A DNA stretch of 64,000 nt from Microplitis mediator (Eukaryota; Arthropoda; Insecta; Hymenoptera; Braconidae), in NCBI RefSeq assembly GCF_029852145.1, contig NC_079969.1:17169798-17233797 (forward strand), read 5' to 3'. Shown here piece by piece: positions 11,001 through 19,557 of this stretch. Position numbers and translations under genes: made by a program. Position 1 is the stretch's first letter. Every line of letters begins with the position of its first letter. The notes below the pieces were generated by a model. The model was not told the DNA's origin. It was given only the letters and a program-made list of their open reading frames with translations, and made no database searches.

Positions 11001-12028
11001 CACGAATGCGGGGAGTCAGATCTCAACAACTCATGGGTCAACTTCCATCTCATCGGATCTCACCATCTCTCGTCTTCGAGAACACTGGAGTCGATTACGC
11101 CGGTCCAGTGTCTCTGAAGTTCTTTCAAGGACGCGGTACCAGATGCTATAAGGGCTGGATCGCTGTCTTTGTCTGCCTCTCAACATCAGCTGTTCATTTG
11201 GAGGTGGTCACTGACTACTCCAGTGAAGGCTTTCTCAAGGCATTCCGCCGTTTCACTAGCAGACGGGGAATTTGCCGCACACTGCGAAGTGACTGTGGAA
11301 CAAACTTCAAGGGTGCTGATCTCATTCTCAAGCAACTTCTCACCGGTGCTCTCAAGGAATCATCTCATCTACAGCAGCATCTCGCCAATGATGGAACCCA
11401 GTGGTCATTCAACCCACCTGGGGCTCCTCATATGGGAGGAAAATGGGAGGCTGCAGTAAAATCAATAAAATATCATCTTCAGCGAACCATTGCTGACACA
11501 CTTCTCACCTACGAAGATTTCTCAACTTTTCTCATACAAGTTGAGGCAGTTCTCAATTCTCATCCTCTCAGCGCACTCTCAGAGGATCCGGACGACCTCA
11601 CTGCTCTCAGGCCCGGACATTTCATCCGAGGTGCTGCCATCAATACCATTCCGGAACCTAATCTCACCGCAATCTCAACCTCAAGACTATCTCATCTGCA
11701 ACATATTCAAGAACGCTTACAGCATTTCTGGGACCGGTGGTCCACAGAATGTTTACAATCTCATCAATCGATCTCAAAATGGAACACTTCTCATCACGAC
11801 ATCGCAGTTGGATCACTTGTCTTGCTCTCAGACGAGCGGTATCCACCAACAAAATGGCCGCTCGCCCGTGTCATCCAACTACATCCCGGTGCAGATGGTC
11901 TCATCAGAGTGGTCACTCTCAAAACTGCATCAACAACTCTCAAACGGCCAATAAGCAAACTAGTGCTATTGCCCGTCTCATCGACCACGGAAGATTCTCA
12001 TAAATTGTCTCACTTCTCCAACGAGTAG
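8027..12028 (+). CDS. pol: BEL/Pao Pol polyprotein (PR-RT-RH-IN)
   Basis: Open in the gag frame directly after the TAA at 8024; the first possible near-cognate start (GTG) is at 8096 and no ATG precedes the protease. Domains in order: aspartic protease (VLIDPGSEFTLIS), reverse transcriptase (YVDD at about 9410-9421), RNase H (GFSDAS, LELSAALL, WTDSS), then integrase with an HHCC finger (H..H..CLTCARMR) and catalytic residues in VDYAGP, RSDCGTNF and GGKWEAAVK. All key motifs are intact over about 1,330 codons, so the copy may be functional if Pol is made by readthrough or if the TAA is a private mutation. Confidence 0.93.
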   Translation, partial: QFCYSQAAAFISSAISRAPDHKRVTSRPTVLLATAHALISHQSGSSHRIRVLIDPGSEFTLISQAAVRTCSLISQPCNIPLQGVGNISSGKTSGMVSFTLQSTISSEHAYLNAHILKKITAQIPSVSISPTQWSHIKDLELADPDFYKSGTIDLLIGADFYGRIIRPGLRAGSSSEPIAMQTMLGWTILGPVHEQSHHSPSLSHHIISNAQLHDSLTKFWELEEVPESCNETLTVEEAECEAHFLSTHARDASGRYIVRLPFKSSYQKLGESRHIAQRCLNRLMKRLSQNPELQGQYTAFLNEYESLGHMTRVSSTAPEPSHVYYLPHHCVVREDSETTKLRVVFNGSSKTSSASSLNNHLHIGPSLQAKICDVLLYLRSHRYIFLTDIVKMFRQILIHPDDRDYQRILWTENGLTVAYQLNTVTYGTRPAPYLAGRALKQLLIDEGSQFPLAVEPFQKGSYVDDIGGGADNLSDLNDIANNVEALCNLGCFPLAKWKSNHPQFSKISSSLSPEDSHSFSDNISKILGLSWNCQEDVLTFTGKTSQTLSITKRTITSEAAQLFDPLGLISPVIVKAKIIIQDLWLQKVDWDDPLSPELVHRWKTFRDELPQLSHLRIPRWINLIPNTSGIEIHGFSDASQAAMSAVIYLRVCQPGEQTIISLICSKTKVAPLKRLTIPRLELSAALLLSKLASHVSSTLQLSHVPTYLWTDSSTTLAWVTSEPTRWKEFVKNRVEAIQQNSPDAHWRYISGKQNPADCASRGLTASQLINHQLWWTGPSWLADPPSQWPSHHVLSSATDETEQINSEMRPCKSHVSTSPPLMPLSSLIHSWTTLTALLRRTATVFRAISCFKKVPGSSLSISPLTPAELQSALIHWIKSTQQEYFSSEISSLSQGNTLKKSHCFTRLTAFIDQAGVIRVGGRLQNSALDADSKHPAILPKDCVLSRFIISDSHLRTLHGGTQLTLSHVRKKCWIIGGRSPIKNFIHRCLTCARMRGVRSQQLMGQLPSHRISPSLVFENTGVDYAGPVSLKFFQGRGTRCYKGWIAVFVCLSTSAVHLEVVTDYSSEGFLKAFRRFTSRRGICRTLRSDCGTNFKGADLILKQLLTGALKESSHLQQHLANDGTQWSFNPPGAPHMGGKWEAAVKSIKYHLQRTIADTLLTYEDFSTFLIQVEAVLNSHPLSALSEDPDDLTALRPGHFIRGAAINTIPEPNLTAISTSRLSHLQHIQERLQHFWDRWSTECLQSHQSISKWNTSHHDIAVGSLVLLSDERYPPTKWPLARVIQLHPGADGLIRVVTLKTASTTLKRPISKLVLLPVSSTTEDSHKLSHFSNE

Positions 12029-12044
12029 GAGAAGGCGGGGAGAA
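12025..12044 (+). other. Polypurine tract of the BEL element
   Basis: A purine-rich run (GTAGGAGAAGGCGGGGAGAA) lies immediately before the 3' LTR, where plus-strand synthesis is primed in LTR elements. Confidence 0.8.
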
Positions 12045-12693
12045 TGTTCAAATCTCCCGCGCTCAGCAATTCCATTCTCACCGTCGATATCTTATCGTCG
12101 GCATTACCGATCAGTCATCAACTATAGGCGGCTCCGCTAGTCGCATTCTCATTCAAGGGACCGCTAGAGTGGGGATGAAGAAGACGGGTGCGCTGTCTCA
12201 CTCACACTTCCAACGCTCTCTCTCTTTCATATAGTTACAGTGATTTCATGGCTGACGCCTCGTGCTCTCATAAATCGTATCGTTTTTTCTCAATCCCTTG
12301 CGTTCTCAATACAGTTCTCAGTGCTTTTTATTAGTAATAATTCATAGTAATTATTTATTGCATTATTTTTGCTCTCAGTTTTCATCTCAGTATTAATTTT
12401 GCATAAATCAGTCTCACCTCGTGAACCGGCACATTTCGCGCCTTGACGCCATCTTGGCCACGTGTTGCACGCGAGTGAAATTCTCATAAAATAGACATTT
12501 ATACAATTAAATAAATACCAGTCTCATCATAAACAATTAGCATAAAGTGTAAATATTGTAAATAAATTGTTTATAGTGTTTATTGAATTAAATCTCAGTG
12601 TTAAATAAATTTATTCATTGCCCGCCAATTCACACACACCAGATCCTCTCATCCTTTCACTTAATAATTAAGTAGTTATTAAGTAATTAAACA
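12045..12693 (+). repeat. BEL element 3' LTR
   Basis: 649 bp, identical to the 5' LTR except for one seen base. It is followed by the duplicated TACAC (12694-12698). Confidence 0.92.
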
Positions 12694-12945
12694 TACACCG
12701 AAAGATTGGAATCCGTCTGGTTATTGTTCTGCACCCGACTCCCCGGGTCGAAAAAAAATCTTAATTATGACTTAAAATTTAAGTCAAAATCTTTCAAATT
12801 TCACCCACGTTAATTTTTTTAGTCAGTGTAAAATTTCCATAACACTTGACTTAGATTTGACTTTTTCTGGCTTAGTTAGGATCGATTTATGACAAAATGA
12901 GTCACGTTTAAGTCAAAATTGGTTCAGTTTGACTCTATTTCTTTT

Positions 12946-13108
12946 AGATTTAAGACAAAAAAAGTCACATTCAAGTCAGAATTGCGTCGATTTAAAAACA
13001 TTTTACTTAGATTTAAGTTAAAAAAAGTCACATTCAAGTCAGAATTGCGTCGATTTAAATACATTTTACTTAGATTTAAGTTAAAAAAAGTTACATTAAA
13101 GTCAGAAT
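12946..13108. repeat. 63-bp tandem repeat, 2.6 copies
   Basis: Units start at 12946, 13009 and 13072, each beginning AGATTTAAG and containing CATTCAAGTCAGAATTGCG. The period is a multiple of three, which keeps frames open on both strands; I regard those frames as by-products, not genes. Confidence 0.85.
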
Positions 13109-13172
13109 AAAACAAAATTAGACAGTTACAACGCAATTTTAAAAAATACTTACAATTACTAACATATAATTA

Positions 13173-13592
13173 ATGATAGTAATAATTATTCGAGGTGTTT
13201 ATGGTTTAGAATATTTTCGATTACTATTAAATGGTATATTGTTTATATCAAAAAATTATAAAGAAACATTAAAAAATAATTCTTCTTATGTAGCATTTAA
13301 ATACTTGAATGAAAAACGTTTTGGTCTTCTTCATTCTTTTATAAAAATTATTGATAAAATATGCGATTGTCAAAAAATTAGTAATTGTAAGTGTCTTGGT
13401 CATCATTTTGCAATAATAACTCTTCTGCAAACAAAACCTTTCAAAGAGCCTGTCAGACTTCTCCAACTATCACACTTATATGAATTCATTGTAACTGAAA
13501 ATGTATTTGCTATTCCTGTCGAAAATTTACTATCGGTATGTTTTTATATTAATACACGTAATAAAGCGTTTATTGCAGAATTGGTTAATTAA
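13173..13592 (+). CDS. Unknown 139-aa protein frame inside a TIR element
   Basis: ATG at 13173, stop at 13590-13592. I do not recognise the protein. It has a hydrophobic start (MIVIIIRGVYGLEYF), a basic stretch, a cysteine-histidine cluster (CDCQKISNCKCLGHH, residues roughly 63-78) and a leucine-rich C-terminal half. It is the only long ATG-started frame in the 1.6-kb element and lies well away from the AAGTC word arrays, so it could be a captured gene or exon fragment or a remnant transposase. There is no catalytic motif I can name. It may also be chance. Confidence 0.35.
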   Translation: MIVIIIRGVYGLEYFRLLLNGILFISKNYKETLKNNSSYVAFKYLNEKRFGLLHSFIKIIDKICDCQKISNCKCLGHHFAIITLLQTKPFKEPVRLLQLSHLYEFIVTENVFAIPVENLLSVCFYINTRNKAFIAELVN

Positions 13593-14124
13593 TATGAAAA
13601 TGAATGATATTGTAAACAAGAGCTTATAACAAATTCTTCAGGAACAGAATAAAAAAAAATCATTGCAATAAAAATTTTTTTTATAGTAATTTTAATTTAA
13701 TCAGAAATAATTTTTAAAAAATTTGCTATAATTAAAATTGAGTTTTAATTTTAGATTAGTTTAATTAATAAATAAATATAAAAACCACATTCGATTTGAC
13801 TTAATTTTTAAGTTAAACTTAAGTCAAATATAGAACTAGATTTCGAATCGATAACAAGTTGTTTTTTTAAGACAAAATAAGTCAAATTTAAGTCAATAAA
13901 ATAATTTAAGCCAAAAAAAGTTAAATTACAGGAAACTAAACAATTCAAGTCAAAAAAAGTCTAATCTAAGTCAAAAAAGTTAAAAAAAGTCAAGATTAAG
14001 TCAATATTAAGTCAAATAAAGTTAAAAAAAGTTGAAATGTGGAATACAGTTGTCGGCATATCGACGACTTCAAAGAAAATCAAGTTAAATCAAGTCAAAT
14101 TTAAGATTTTTTTTTTACCCGGGT

Positions 14125-14286
14125 CAGTACGGTGCTGAAAGATAATGCTCGATTGTGTTGCAGCACCACACTGATTACTGTGCAGAACCTGACTGAGTCG
14201 TGTGCGCATATCACTCAGTCAGGTTCTGCACAGTAATCAGTGTGGTGCTGCAACACAATCGAGCATTGTCTTTCAGCACCGTACTG
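14125..14286. repeat. 74-bp-arm terminal hairpin
   Basis: Arms 14125-14198 and 14213-14286 are complementary with one G-T type mismatch around a 14-base loop. It sits just inside the right terminal repeat, and the loop-side arm repeats words of the TIR (GTGCAGAAC), so it may have arisen by partial inverted duplication of the end. Confidence 0.9.
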
Positions 14287-14394
14287 AGTCGGGTGCAGAA
14301 CAGTAACCAGTCGGGTTCCAATCTTTCTGTGTACATACTTTATGATCATTCTTGTGTAGCACAGTAACCATTCCTATCTAATTTTTTCCATGTA

Positions 14395-16340
14395 GAACAC
14401 ATTTAATGTGTGTTAAAATAGTACACTTGTAACACGCTTGGTTTTAGAGTGCAGCTTTGGCATAGTTAATGAATGCATATAAAATGAGTGACATAAGAAT
14501 ATTTTATCCTTCTTAACTTTTTTTATTTTCAGTATATTTAGAATTCTCTTGACCTTTTGTCATAATGAAGAACTGTATAAACAACGAGGTATAATAATTT
14601 TTAGGTTACGAAAAAATGATATGTCCACCACGTTAAATGTCGCATGCATGCACATAAGAAAATAACTTGTGTTTCTATTTCCGTGGTATAGAAATAAAAC
14701 CACAGTAATACTGACACACTTCAAAAGTTGATGACTATTGCTGTGACATAAAATTAATATAAAATGACATTCAACTAAAATTAAATATTTTTTAGATTTC
14801 TTAACATAAAAGAGTATATAAACTTTCTTTTAGATGCAATTAATCAATATCAAACCATTGATTAATTAAAAAACACATTTTATTAGAACCTACAGTTGCA
14901 TGCCGACTACAAGAAATCGATGATATTTTTTTTTTAAAATGATCAATCGATTTTCAATAATTTATAACAAACTAAGTAATTAAAGCTCATACCGAATCGT
15001 TTTTTGATTACACTTTTCAAATATTGAATTTACTACTAGGTTTTTTTTCAAATTACAAAGAATTATGTATTATTTCTTCACAATATTGGATTTTAAAAAT
15101 ACACTACTGTGCATGTAAAAATAAATTTTTAATTCTCAAAATTTTTTCGTTTTTGTGATATTTAGATAAAAGTCACGAACTTCTGACTTTTCCGTTTCGT
15201 TAAAAAAATAAAATTACTTGAAAACAAAAATATAAAATATTAATTACAATATTTGTTTAAGGAACTAGTAGAATGAATTACTGATAAAAAAAAAACGTGT
15301 ACGTGAATAATCTCTTGGATTTAAAAATTGCTCGCTTACTCGACCACTCGTTTGTTCATATATAATATAAGTATTATGATAAACTGATAAGAAAACTTTG
15401 TGACCTTGTTTCTCGTTCATTCTTAACATTAGTTTAGTTTTCATTCTTTTTAATTTTATCATCTTATGCGCATACTTGAGAAATAACCTGAAAGATCTCT
15501 TGACATTTTTTACTATACCATCCTTATAACTTACGAAAGAGGTGTCGTTAGTTCAGTTCAAGTAAACACATCGTTTCAACTAACGACTTAACTTTTACCA
15601 TCTACCGTTTTTTACCCACTTCATCCTATATACTATGTAAGTATATATATGCATGAAAATCCGCTCAATAATGCATAATATATATGTATACATGTTATAG
15701 TATGATATATGCTGATAACAATCTACATTACGTGGTTGTGATAAATTTTTAATACTATTTTCTAAATTAAAAAAAAAGTACTTGAGCTAATATATCATCG
15801 TCATTGATGATCATCATAACGATTTTAGTCTACACATTTTTTATACAAAGACAGCCGTCTATTATTTTATGCACGTGCCAGTTAATCAATTTAAAATGAT
15901 GTTGATTCAATATGTATAATAATATACCGGTATACTTTAAAATCTGAAATATACACTTTAAAAAAGTTTTATGTAACTCGTCAAGGAAAAAGTTGGTATG
16001 TGTTCTTTTCTACACTTAAGACGATCAATTCTCATCATCGCTGTATTATTATTCAGATTACACCTGACCAGTAATAATAAAGTAGTAAAGTTTTTCCATG
16101 CGAGTAATATAAAAAATGTGAGGGGAGTTGGGGGAGAGAAAAATAGACCGCTTGGAACATTTAATAGAATCAAATTTAAAATACGTAAAATGATCCGAAT
16201 TTTTTGACAGGAAGTTAAACAGACACAATGCGTCCTTTTTGAAGGCTAAAATTTTTATGAAATATATTTAAAATTAAAATTTCAATTCAGTTCTAATACT
16301 TTTTTGACAAACTATGTAATGTTGTAATTATTTAACCCGA
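14395..16340. other. AT-rich intergenic DNA, no gene seen
   Basis: About 1.9 kb of AT-rich sequence with homopolymer runs. The only structure noted is GTCGTTAGTT...AACTAACGAC, a 10-bp inverted pair near 15543-15588. Small frames here (e.g. 15998-16207 and its complement) lack support. Confidence 0.5.
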
Positions 16341-16349
16341 CTAGAAAGT

Positions 16350-16640
16350 GGTGTGGGATCGCCCAGAGTATACATGTAGACCTCATGGGGATCCAATAAG
16401 GCATGCTCAATAGGGAAATCCGTATGAGGACCCAATAAAAACCCAATTGGGAAATCTGAATCGGAAAGAAATTAAATTATTGTAAGTTTTATCCTATTGG
16501 GGCTTGTGGTGGACCTGAGTAGGAAAACCCAACGTGAAAATAAAAAAATTATAATCGTTTTTCCTCATTGAGTTCTGTGTGGGATCAAAGTGGGAAAACC
16601 CAATTTGAAAGCAAAAATGATTGTGTTCACCCTATTTATG
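16350..16640. repeat. CCCAAT/GGGAAA-motif repeat fragment
   Basis: Variants of CCCAATTGGGAAA and AGGAAAACCCAA recur, with GTGTGGGATC at both ends of the block (16351 and 16577). It looks like a remnant of a repeat built of short inverted words. Family unknown. Confidence 0.45.
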
Positions 16641-16784
16641 ATTTTACGTGGAAATTGATTGCAATAAAGTATCTGGATGAAATGATTCGTAATTTCAGTG
16701 AAATTAGAAGTATAATCAATTTCGTATTTAAGTATACGTTTACTTGATTTCAAGTGTAGTTGCTTTAATTTTTCTCTGTACTCT

Positions 16785-16890
16785 TCGAATATCATAAAAA
16801 AAAAGACACTTGAGTTCACAACAATGTTTTCGAGCTCAAGGAGCTCGAAAATAGCCGGAAGTTTCAGAGCTGACCCGCAGGTCAACCGAT
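16785..16890 (-). repeat. Fragment of the CGAGCTC-hairpin repeat family
   Basis: Contains the perfect hairpin TTTTCGAGCTC-AAG-GAGCTCGAAAA (16822-16848). Read on the minus strand, the block matches 57647-57720 (CGGTTGRCCTGCGRG, then AAACTTCCSGCTRTTTTCG), so it is a partial copy of that dispersed element in inverse orientation. Confidence 0.65.
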
Positions 16891-17175
16891 AGACTGATTT
16901 TTTTTTAAAGTTATGAGAGAACTAAGATGAATCTGTTCGATATATCAAAACAACTTGTACCCGGGGCTCAGAAGCAACAAAAAATAATTAGCGGCTCAGG
17001 GGGGCCTCTGTGCTCCGGTTTTCTCTCGAGAGAGGTTATATCTAACCTATAGACAATAATTTATTTTGGATTTTCTAATTTTATTTTGATTTTTATTTTT
17101 ATTGACCAGATATTTGATTTAAAATATTGATCAATGCATCGTTTCTATCTATTACCATATATTAGAATTACAGAC

Positions 17176-17177
<2 letters not shown>

Positions 17178-17230
<53 letters not shown>
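17178..17230. repeat. (AT)n microsatellite
   Basis: About 50 bases of alternating AT. Confidence 0.95.
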
Positions 17231-17234
<4 letters not shown>

Positions 17235-17316
17235 TCGTGTACAATCTCCATAACAATACATCTTATCAAATACGAAGGGTTTACATTTCCCCTTGCACTG
17301 TGGACAAGTTAATTAA

Positions 17317-17354
17317 AGATTAAACGAACTTACCAAGTGAAGTTCTATCATAAT
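17317..17354 (-). repeat. DIRS-array linker A
   Basis: Reads, on the minus strand, GATAGAACTTCACTT-GGTAAGTTCGTTTAATCT, the same core found at 17635-17678, 17944-17984 and 22773-22808. It lies directly left of the first small DIRS derivative. Confidence 0.75.
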
Positions 17355-17634
17355 TATACGAAGTGCTTCGTCCGAAAAGATTAGTAACCTGTAATAATTA
17401 TTCAACATGTAGTAGCACGTAAGTGATACCTCTAACACACTAAATTTGAGAGTAATATGTTTTTTGAACCAACTTCCGGCGCTGCCACTTCCCTCTCTGT
17501 GGAACAATATTATTCATTCAGTTCAGAGTTTTATAGTTCGATTATTACATTTCCTGAACACTCGTATTTTTTGGGAACGAAATGTTTGGGATGGGTGGGA
17601 GTTACTAATTTTTTCGGACGAAGCACTTCGTATA
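17355..17634. mobile_element. 280-bp non-autonomous DIRS derivative (s1)
   Basis: Inverted ends of 34 bp with one mismatch: TATACGAAGTGCTTCGTCCG at the left and its complement ending at 17634. The left part (17355-17515) matches, inverted, the right end of DIRS-2 (48200-48360), including AACTTCCGGCGCTG and TCTCTGTGG. The rest is unique. It keeps only the ends, so it must have been mobilised by another element's recombinase and RT. Confidence 0.75.
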
Positions 17635-17678
17635 ATTTAACGATTAAACGAACTTACCTGTAAGTGAAGTTCTATCGT
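17635..17678 (-). repeat. DIRS-array linker B
   Basis: 44 bp between s1 and s2, carrying the GAACTTCACTTACAGGTAAG core on the minus strand. It is the complement of linker C. Confidence 0.8.
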
Positions 17679-17943
17679 AATTGTATGAAGCGCCTCCTCC
17701 GGAAAGATCACCAGACGTAGTACCTACTCTTAAGCTCAGAATGCCACAAAGTTGACACTAAGAAACTACAAAATTTGTTTAATGATTAGTTACTTACTTA
17801 ACGATAGTGCTATATATAATAAACACGATCTTCATTATTCAAAGGTCGACCGATACGATCATAAAAAAGGGGGCTAAAGTAAATTTAGTAAGGGTTAAAT
17901 TAGGGTGGGACTGATCTTTTCGGAGGAGGCGCTTCATACAATT
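17679..17943. mobile_element. 265-bp non-autonomous DIRS derivative (s2)
   Basis: Inverted ends AATTGTATGAAGCGCCTCC and complement. The left 160 bp reproduces, inverted, the right end of DIRS-1 (about 22610-22770, with GGTGATCT, CGCCTCCTCC and the CGATAGTGCTATATATAAT block). No coding capacity. It is a deletion derivative of the DIRS-1 family. Confidence 0.8.
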
Positions 17944-17984
17944 ACGATAGAACTTCACTTACAGGTAAGTTCGTTTAATCGTTA
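17944..17984 (+). repeat. DIRS-array linker C
   Basis: 41 bp containing CACTTACAGGTAAGTTCG. ACTTAC-AG-GTAAGT is a two-armed palindrome with a 2-base centre, the shape expected of a tyrosine-recombinase core site. Confidence 0.75.
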
Positions 17985-18166
17985 AATTGTATTACGTGCC
18001 TCCTCCTCAAGATCACCAGACGTAGATGTTTAAAGAGAAGTATCGGGAGATTAATATGAAATAAAAATAATAATGATTTTTTTTTTTTTTTTTAAAGAAA
18101 ATCAAATTATTTATTAACTTTTTTTTTTTAAAAAATAAAATGAAAAGTGATAAATTAACTTTCAAA

Positions 18167-19114
18167 CTAATTATCCTTAGTTTTTAGAATAGTTTTCGCA
18201 AAAATAGAACGGTCTTCAATAATTTTGCGATTATAAAATTTAGCAAAAACCTGTGAAGATGATGTCCAGCCAGCAGTTTTCCTGATTAAATCAATACTAA
18301 CTCCGTTTCTTTTGGCTGATGAAGTCGAAGCATGTCGAGTACTGTAAGCTGTAAATTTTGAAGTATCTACACCACTTAATTGTAAAACTTCTTTAATCCA
18401 TCTGCTTAGAGATTGTGTAGAGATAACTTTAAAAGGTTTTTTCCATGAAATAAAAAGACTTGAATCATTTTCACGAAGATTTTGAGTACGTTCTAAATAA
18501 GTTTGAAGAGATAAAGCAACACAAACAGAAGAGTCTTCATAAAAGAAAGGGAGAATTAAATTTGGTTGAAACATTTTTGGTCCTGAAGTTTTTAGATGAT
18601 CTGTAATTTTAATCTCAATATGATCATCAGATTTTATTATATTATTTATATTAATTGCAGCCAAAGTTTGTATCCTGTGACCTGTGGTAAGAGCCAAAAG
18701 AGTTACAACTTTATAAGAAAGATGTTGCAAAGATATATCTTCATTTAGAAACCATTTTGAAACGAAATTCAGGACAATTTTCGGGTCCCACGTACTATCA
18801 TATCTAGGACAGGGTGGTCGAATTTTGGCAACACCTTTACAAAATCGTTTGACATCAGGATTTTCACCTAATTCAGGACCCCAAATCACAGCAACAGCTG
18901 ATCTTAAAGAATTAATAGTGCCATAAGAAGCTCCTTTATCCACTTCACTTGTCAGGAATCTCAAAACGCCTGGAATTTTTGCTGTAAAAACCGGTGTATC
19001 CGTTGAGTGACAAAAATTCCACCACTTCTTCAGGGCTGAGTCATATTGGCGAATACTAGAGTCAGATAATGATGCAATGCTTATTTCACTAGTATCAGAA
19101 GATATATCTTTCAA
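18167..19114 (-). CDS. DIRS tyrosine recombinase
   Basis: About 315 codons, in a different frame from RT; its start overlaps the end of the RT reading frame (19111). No ATG is present at the beginning (TTG at 19114), so it may be translated by frameshift, reinitiation or from a spliced product. The N-terminal half is the SAM-like core-binding region (SIRQYDSALKKWWNFC). The C-terminal catalytic half has GHRIQTLAAI (first Arg), STRHASTSSAK (R..H), KTAGWTSSS (W) and FYNRK with the nucleophile Tyr. All expected catalytic residues are visible, so it should cut and join circular DIRS DNA. Confidence 0.92.
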   Translation of the reverse strand: MKDISSDTSEISIASLSDSSIRQYDSALKKWWNFCHSTDTPVFTAKIPGVLRFLTSEVDKGASYGTINSLRSAVAVIWGPELGENPDVKRFCKGVAKIRPPCPRYDSTWDPKIVLNFVSKWFLNEDISLQHLSYKVVTLLALTTGHRIQTLAAININNIIKSDDHIEIKITDHLKTSGPKMFQPNLILPFFYEDSSVCVALSLQTYLERTQNLRENDSSLFISWKKPFKVISTQSLSRWIKEVLQLSGVDTSKFTAYSTRHASTSSAKRNGVSIDLIRKTAGWTSSSQVFAKFYNRKIIEDRSIFAKTILKTKDN

Positions 19115-19557
19115 GGACAGCGCTTGTTTGATAAGATTCCTCCCACCAGGGAAAGCTGGGAGTGAAGAGGATGAGGTTCCCTATGAGAGGAAGAAAGAAG
19201 ATTTAAACTTGATTTAAAAATAATAGGCGGTTCCTCAAACATAGTCATACACCTAGGAAACCAAGCTTGTGATGGCCAATTTGGAATTATTAAAAGACCT
19301 CTAGCATCATCATTATCAATTTTTTTTAAAACTTTTGGAATTAAACTAAAAGGAGGGAATGCGTAAAAGAAATATTTACTCCAATCTAAAGTAAAAGCAT
19401 CAACTGCAATTGATCCTGGATCTTTTTTCCAAGAAACGTAATTATGACATTTAGTATTAATACGACTAGCAAAAAGATCGATTTCAGGGTAACCAAAGGA
19501 TTTACATAATTTGGTAAAGGCTTGACTCGATAAACTGTACTCAGTTTCAGGTTCGAG
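19111..19557 (-). pseudogene. C-terminal DIRS domain after an in-frame TGA
   Basis: After TGA (19560-19558) the same frame continues to a natural stop at 19113-19111. It contains DLFASR, YVSWKKDPG, AFTLDW, FYAFPPFSL, LIIPNWPSQ and SSSHRE. This is the conserved domain after RNase H in DIRS elements, often labelled Dam-methyltransferase-like. DIRS-2 has AGA where DIRS-1 has TGA, so I favour a point nonsense mutation. Confidence 0.85.

Larger units (their letters stand above)
5512..12693 (+). mobile_element. BEL/Pao LTR retrotransposon, apparently young
   Basis: Two 649-bp LTRs (5512-6160, 12045-12693) beginning TGTTCAAATC and ending TTAAACA enclose gag and pol. The 5-bp duplication TACAC is perfect at 5507-5511 and 12694-12698. 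I saw only one LTR difference (A versus G in ACGGRTGCGC), which implies a recent insertion. A primer-binding site follows the 5' LTR and a purine tract precedes the 3' LTR. Gag and pol share one reading frame, separated by a single TAA. The whole element, LTRs included, is rich in TCTCA on the plus strand. Confidence 0.95.
12696..14331. mobile_element. TIR element interrupted at its left tip by BEL
   Basis: CACCGAAAGATTGGAA at 12696 pairs with TTCCAATCTTTCTGTG ending at 14331. The match runs about 45 bp inward (ACTGTTCTGCACCCGACTC and its complement). TA flanks the right end (14332-14333), and the original left TA is in the duplicated TACAC. A second inner inverted pair (CCCGGGT plus A/T run and TTAAGAT) starts near 12740 and ends near 14124. 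The interior is full of AAGTCAAA-type words. It holds a 63-bp tandem repeat, one 139-codon frame and a terminal hairpin. Confidence 0.8.
3547..14392. mobile_element. Candidate large TIR element split by later insertions
   Basis: CACAGAAAAAAATAGATAG at 3547 and the inverse of CTATCTAATTTTTTCCATG ending at 14392 match at about 28 of 32 positions, continuing into AATGGTTACTGT on both sides. TA flanks both ends (3545-3546 and 14393-14394). If they belong to one insertion, the element has been filled by the 3943 MITE, a 725-bp repeat, another TIR element and the BEL element. The two ends could also come from separate relatives. Confidence 0.4.

Noticed and set aside
12919..13136. Overlapping frames on both strands in the 63-bp repeat
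   Set aside because: They arise from a tandem repeat whose period is a multiple of three; no ATG context or domain.
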